DNA of 52,928 nucleotides from Oscillospiraceae bacterium (GTDB lineage: Bacteria > Bacillota > Clostridia > Oscillospirales > Oscillospiraceae): NCBI GenBank assembly GCA_015067465.1, contig SVMK01000007.1, forward strand, positions 1 to 52,928, read 5' to 3'. The position numbers and the translations under genes are program-made. Below, one piece after another: positions 50,694-52,928 of the stretch; positions within the stretch are counted from its first letter, which is position 1; the number at the start of each line of letters is the position of its first letter. Below the pieces are notes generated by a model. It worked only from the letters and a program-made list of their open reading frames with translations, was not told where the DNA came from and did no database searches.

Positions 50694-51683
50694 ATGTTAA
50701 CAAAACGTCAAAACCTTCTTGAGGTTATGCGCGGCGGCAATCCGGATCGCTTTGTTAACCAGTACGAGGCATTCAATATTCTGATTGGTTCCCCGTTTGG
50801 CAAGAGAAATCCGAACCCGCAGTACGGTCAGCACGATGTCGTGAATGCATGGGGCGTTACCAAGTCCTGGCCGATCGGCACTCCCGGTGCTTTCCCTGTA
50901 CATACCCCTGAGAAGATCGTCATCAAAGACATCGAGCATTGGAAAGATTACCTGAAAGTTCCTCAGGTCGTTTACGATGCTGAAGAATGGGAACCGTTCA
51001 TCGCGATGGCTGAGGCTGTCGACCGTAAGGAGCAGTTTGTCGCACCTTTCGTCGTCCCTGGCATCTTTGAGCAGTGCCACTATCTCCTTGAGATTCAGAA
51101 CTGCCTGATGAACTTCTACACCAATCCCGATGAGATGCATGAGCTGATCGATTGCCTGACCCAGTTCGAGCTGGATTACGCTGCCGAGCTCTGCAAGTAT
51201 GTTAAGCCCGATGCTCTGTTCCATCATGACGACTGGGGCAGCCAGATCTCTACTTTCATGTCTCCGGAGATGTTCCGCGAGTTCATCAAGCCCGCTTACA
51301 TGAAGATTTATGGCTACTACAAGTCTCACGGTGTTGAGCTGATCATCCATCACTCCGACTCCTATGCGGCAACGCTGGTTCCGGACATGATCGATATGGG
51401 CATTGACATCTGGCAGGGTGTTATGAACAGCAATAACATCCCCGAGCTGATCAAGCAGTATGGCGGCAAGATCACCTTCATGGGCGGCATTGACAGTGCG
51501 GATATTGATCATCCGAACTGGACGCAGGAAGAAGTTAAGACCGCTGTTCGTAAGGCATGCGATGCCTGCGGCAAGCTCTACTTCATCCCCGGCGCCTCTC
51601 AGGGTCTTCCCACCAGCACTTTCGAAGGCGTTTACGATGCAACCACTGCTGAAATCGACGCCTACTCCAAGGAGTGCTTCTGA
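50694..51683 (+). CDS. Uroporphyrinogen decarboxylase (UroD)-family methyltransferase-like protein
   Basis: The 329-residue protein has the UroD/MtaA barrel: N-terminal TKRQNLLEVMRGGNPDRF, HHDDWGSQISTFMSPEMFREFIKP (about 177-200), and the C-terminal PGASQGLPTST. In MtaA-type corrinoid methyltransferases a zinc-binding HxCGN follows this helix. Here the place reads HHSDS (219-223), so that Cys is absent. The protein is too short and lacks the N-terminal arginines expected of a true haem-pathway decarboxylase. O-demethylase-type methyltransferases of acetogens are the nearest functional idea, but no corrinoid protein or activase is adjacent. It shares the high-expression codon bias and operon of the transporter. 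Confidence 0.85.
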   Translation: MLTKRQNLLEVMRGGNPDRFVNQYEAFNILIGSPFGKRNPNPQYGQHDVVNAWGVTKSWPIGTPGAFPVHTPEKIVIKDIEHWKDYLKVPQVVYDAEEWEPFIAMAEAVDRKEQFVAPFVVPGIFEQCHYLLEIQNCLMNFYTNPDEMHELIDCLTQFELDYAAELCKYVKPDALFHHDDWGSQISTFMSPEMFREFIKPAYMKIYGYYKSHGVELIIHHSDSYAATLVPDMIDMGIDIWQGVMNSNNIPELIKQYGGKITFMGGIDSADIDHPNWTQEEVKTAVRKACDACGKLYFIPGASQGLPTSTFEGVYDATTAEIDAYSKECF

Positions 51684-51744
51684 TTAGTTCTGATTGACGA
51701 AGGACTGGGTGCTCCCTTTCCGAAAGTCAGCAAAACAACTTCAA

Positions 51745-51784
51745 ATGGGTGCGATATCTTCGGATACCGCACCCATCTTTTTAT
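51745..51784 (+). terminator. Intrinsic terminator of the transporter/methyltransferase operon
   Basis: ATGGGTGCG-x-TATC pairs with GATA-x-CGCACCCAT around TTCG, followed by CTTTTTA. Confidence 0.93.
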
Positions 51785-51817
51785 TTCCTAATATTATATA
51801 CTGCTTTAAGTGATACC

Positions 51818-51854
51818 AAAGAAGAGCGCCTGAATCATCAGACGCTCTTCTTTG
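51818..51854. terminator. Bidirectional intrinsic terminator
   Basis: AAAGAAGAGCG pairs with CGCTCTTCTTT, with an inner CTGA/TCAG stem. It ends the TetR gene on the minus strand. Confidence 0.9.
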
Positions 51855-51868
51855 TTTCGAAAATAATA

Positions 51869-52480
51869 TTATTCCGTTTTTCCCGCCGCAATGGCCTCGC
51901 AAAAGAGCTTGACCTGCAGCCGTATGCGCGGAGAAAGCTCAAATCCGGCGCGGGAAACGCACCAGTTGTAGCAAACGCCGCGAAGCAGATCAAAATATGC
52001 GTTCGTCAGCTCATTCGCGCTCAAATCGCCGCGGATTTCTCCGTGATACTGTCCGCGTTCCATAGTTTCATGGATAAAAACCTGCATCGGACGGTTGTGG
52101 CAGAACCATTCGTTCGCCGGATAGTAGAGCACGCGCATCACTTCAATGCCGGTATCAATATTCAGGTTGGCATAGCAGCCTGCAAAAATAAACAGTGTTT
52201 CAAGTGCGCTCTTCCCTGCCGATTCTTGTGCGATACATTCCATCATATACTGGTCGCCGAGGTCGTATATACGCTTGAGAATGTCGATTTTTGAGCGATA
52301 GCAATTATAAAACGTGCCAACAGGGATGTTGGATTCATTGCAGATATCACGAATGGTGGTACCCTGAAATCCCTTTTCCGTCATCAGCGAGATTGCACTG
52401 TCAAAAATAATTTTCTGCGTTTCGCTGGTTTTTCGATAAGCGCGTTTCGGCTTTACGGGATTGGAATCTTTGCCGGGCAT
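51869..52480 (-). CDS. TetR/AcrR-family transcriptional regulator
   Basis: The 203-residue regulator has an N-terminal helix-turn-helix (IIFDSAISLMTEKGFQGTTIRDICNESNIPVGTFYNCY, over residues 23-60) with the standard TetR spacing, and an all-helical ligand domain. The target and ligand are unknown; no transporter lies next to it apart from the convergent operon at 49251. The start is ATG 52480 with GGGGTGA upstream; the longer in-frame reading passes through tRNA-Arg and is rejected. No promoter between it and the tRNA is obvious. Confidence 0.9.
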   Translation of the reverse strand: MPGKDSNPVKPKRAYRKTSETQKIIFDSAISLMTEKGFQGTTIRDICNESNIPVGTFYNCYRSKIDILKRIYDLGDQYMMECIAQESAGKSALETLFIFAGCYANLNIDTGIEVMRVLYYPANEWFCHNRPMQVFIHETMERGQYHGEIRGDLSANELTNAYFDLLRGVCYNWCVSRAGFELSPRIRLQVKLFCEAIAAGKTE

Positions 52481-52502
52481 AAAAATTTCACCCCATTTTT
52501 GA

Positions 52503-52541
52503 AACGCGAAAGAAACAGACAAGGTTTGTTCCTTTCGCGTT
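52503..52541 (-). terminator. Hairpin between tRNA-Arg and the TetR gene
   Basis: AACGCGAAAG pairs perfectly with CTTTCGCGTT around a 19-nt loop. On the minus strand only TTTC follows, so termination may be partial and the TetR gene may be read from the tRNA promoter. Confidence 0.55.
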
Positions 52542-52544
52542 AAT

Positions 52545-52621
52545 TGGCACCCCCGACTGGATTCGAACCAGCGGCACACGGCGTCGGAGGCCGTTGCTCT
52601 ATCCATCTGAGCTACGGAGGC
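52545..52621 (-). tRNA. tRNA-Arg (anticodon CCG)
   Basis: The 77-nt gene has acceptor stem GCCTCCG/CGGGGGT with two wobble pairs, encoded CCA, anticodon arm ACGGC-CTCCGAC-GCCGT (anticodon CCG) and T-arm CTGG-TTCGAAT-CCAG. Confidence 0.95.
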
Positions 52622-52634
52622 AAATACCTGTTTA

Positions 52635-52662
52635 ATTATACTATAATAATAAAAATTGTAAA
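52635..52662 (-). promoter_or_regulatory. SigA-type promoter of tRNA-Arg
   Basis: TTTACA (52662-52657), 16 nt, TATAAT (52640-52635) on the minus strand. Confidence 0.8.
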
Positions 52663-52665
52663 GCC

Positions 52666-52694
52666 CTGACAGCAAAATTATTTTCTGATATAAT
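52666..52694 (+). promoter_or_regulatory. SigA-type promoter of the glycosylase gene
   Basis: CTGACA (52666-52671), 17 nt, TATAAT (52689-52694). It is back to back with the tRNA-Arg promoter, with 3 bp between the -35 boxes. Confidence 0.75.
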
Positions 52695-52791
52695 AGAATC
52701 GGCTCGGGATTCGGGACATCCGCATCGCTGATTATACACGAAACAGGCTGAAAAATTTGCCGAAACACCGCGCAGAATCGTAGGGATGGTT

Positions 52792-52928
52792 ATGAAACGA
52801 CTGGAAGAGGCTTTTTTCGCGCGCAGCTGCATTCTTGTGGCGCAGGACATGGTTGGCAAGCTCATATGCAGAAAAACGCCTGAGGGCGAGATTTTAACCC
52901 TGCGCATCACAGAGGCAGAAGCATACAA
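52792..52928 (+). CDS. DNA-3-methyladenine glycosylase (AAG/MPG family), N-terminal part
   Basis: Only 45 codons lie in the window. ATG 52792 opens MKRLEEAFFARSCILVAQDM, then VGKLICRKTPEGEILTLRIT and EAEAY. The pattern LA-x2-LLGK-x-L-x-R near residue 20 and the ETEAY-like end of the visible part (EAEAY) are hallmarks of the alkyladenine DNA glycosylase family, which removes 3-methyladenine and other damaged purines. The catalytic residues lie beyond the right edge. Confidence 0.8.
   Translation, partial: MKRLEEAFFARSCILVAQDMVGKLICRKTPEGEILTLRITEAEAY

Noticed and set aside
51869-52768. Long form of the TetR protein (299 codons)
   Set aside because: The upstream part reads through tRNA-Arg and its promoter. 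ATG 52480 has a ribosome site and gives a normal TetR length.
52641-52928. Minus-strand frame at the right edge
   Set aside because: It is the shadow of the glycosylase start on the plus strand, which has a promoter and a recognisable N-terminus.
1-52928. CRISPR arrays, prophage or integrated elements
   Set aside because: No regularly spaced repeats, integrase next to a tRNA, or phage genes were seen; the tyrosine recombinase at 34144 fits a housekeeping XerD context.

Overview
The window looks like a chromosome segment of a spore-forming anaerobic Firmicute (class Clostridia, Oscillospiraceae/Ruminococcaceae-like). The case rests on an [FeFe] hydrogenase, several sporulation genes (a SpoIID-domain protein, SpoIIM, SpoIVA, CwlD, a SigH-like sigma factor), strong Shine-Dalgarno sequences, clear SigA-type promoters and moderately GC-rich coding sequence with AT-rich gaps. 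No phage, insertion sequence or CRISPR array was seen. Almost all genes are intact. The gene at each edge is cut by the window.

Layout. 1-1.2 kb: an edge gene fragment, tRNA-Leu and a DUF554 membrane protein. 1.3-4.9 kb: a NuoF/GltD-type flavoprotein joined by overlap to an [FeFe] hydrogenase. 4.9-8.3 kb: an O-antigen-ligase-like membrane protein and a Na/Pi cotransporter. 8.4-16.7 kb: one minus-strand operon with every shikimate-pathway step plus both branches to phenylalanine and tyrosine (aroF-tyrA-aroB-aroA-aroC-pheA-aroE/aroK-aroQ). A 27-codon leader peptide with 11 Phe/Tyr residues precedes it, followed by mutually exclusive antiterminator and terminator hairpins. 16.8-21.9 kb: an Mrp/NBP35 ATPase, then an apparent metal-uptake operon (His-rich protein, binding lipoprotein, FecCD-type permease, ATPase, FmdE-like protein). 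22-28.4 kb: tRNA-Gln, guanine deaminase, a chemoreceptor, TspO, dapA and asd. 28.5-38 kb: SpoIID-like protein, queA-tgt, yajC, SpoIIM, XerD-like recombinase, ruvCAB and a SigH-like sigma factor. 38-44.7 kb: small zinc/redox proteins, trmK-nif3, spoIVA-cwlD-radA and an uncharacterised protein. 45-47.3 kb: a CadC-like ArsR repressor with a clear operator, coupled to a P1B-type metal ATPase that has lost its whole catalytic machinery in frame. 47.3-51.7 kb: a PucR-type regulator divergent from a GPH-type transporter and a UroD-family methyltransferase-like protein, both with codon use typical of highly expressed genes. 51.8-52.9 kb: a TetR regulator, tRNA-Arg and the start of a 3-methyladenine DNA glycosylase.

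The two observations I rate highest are the Phe/Tyr leader-peptide attenuator of the aromatic operon (16482-16709) and the catalytic-domain-stripped, His-rich metal ATPase under an ArsR/SmtB-type operator (45732-47306). All functional statements come from reading the sequence and from recalled family motifs. No database search was run.
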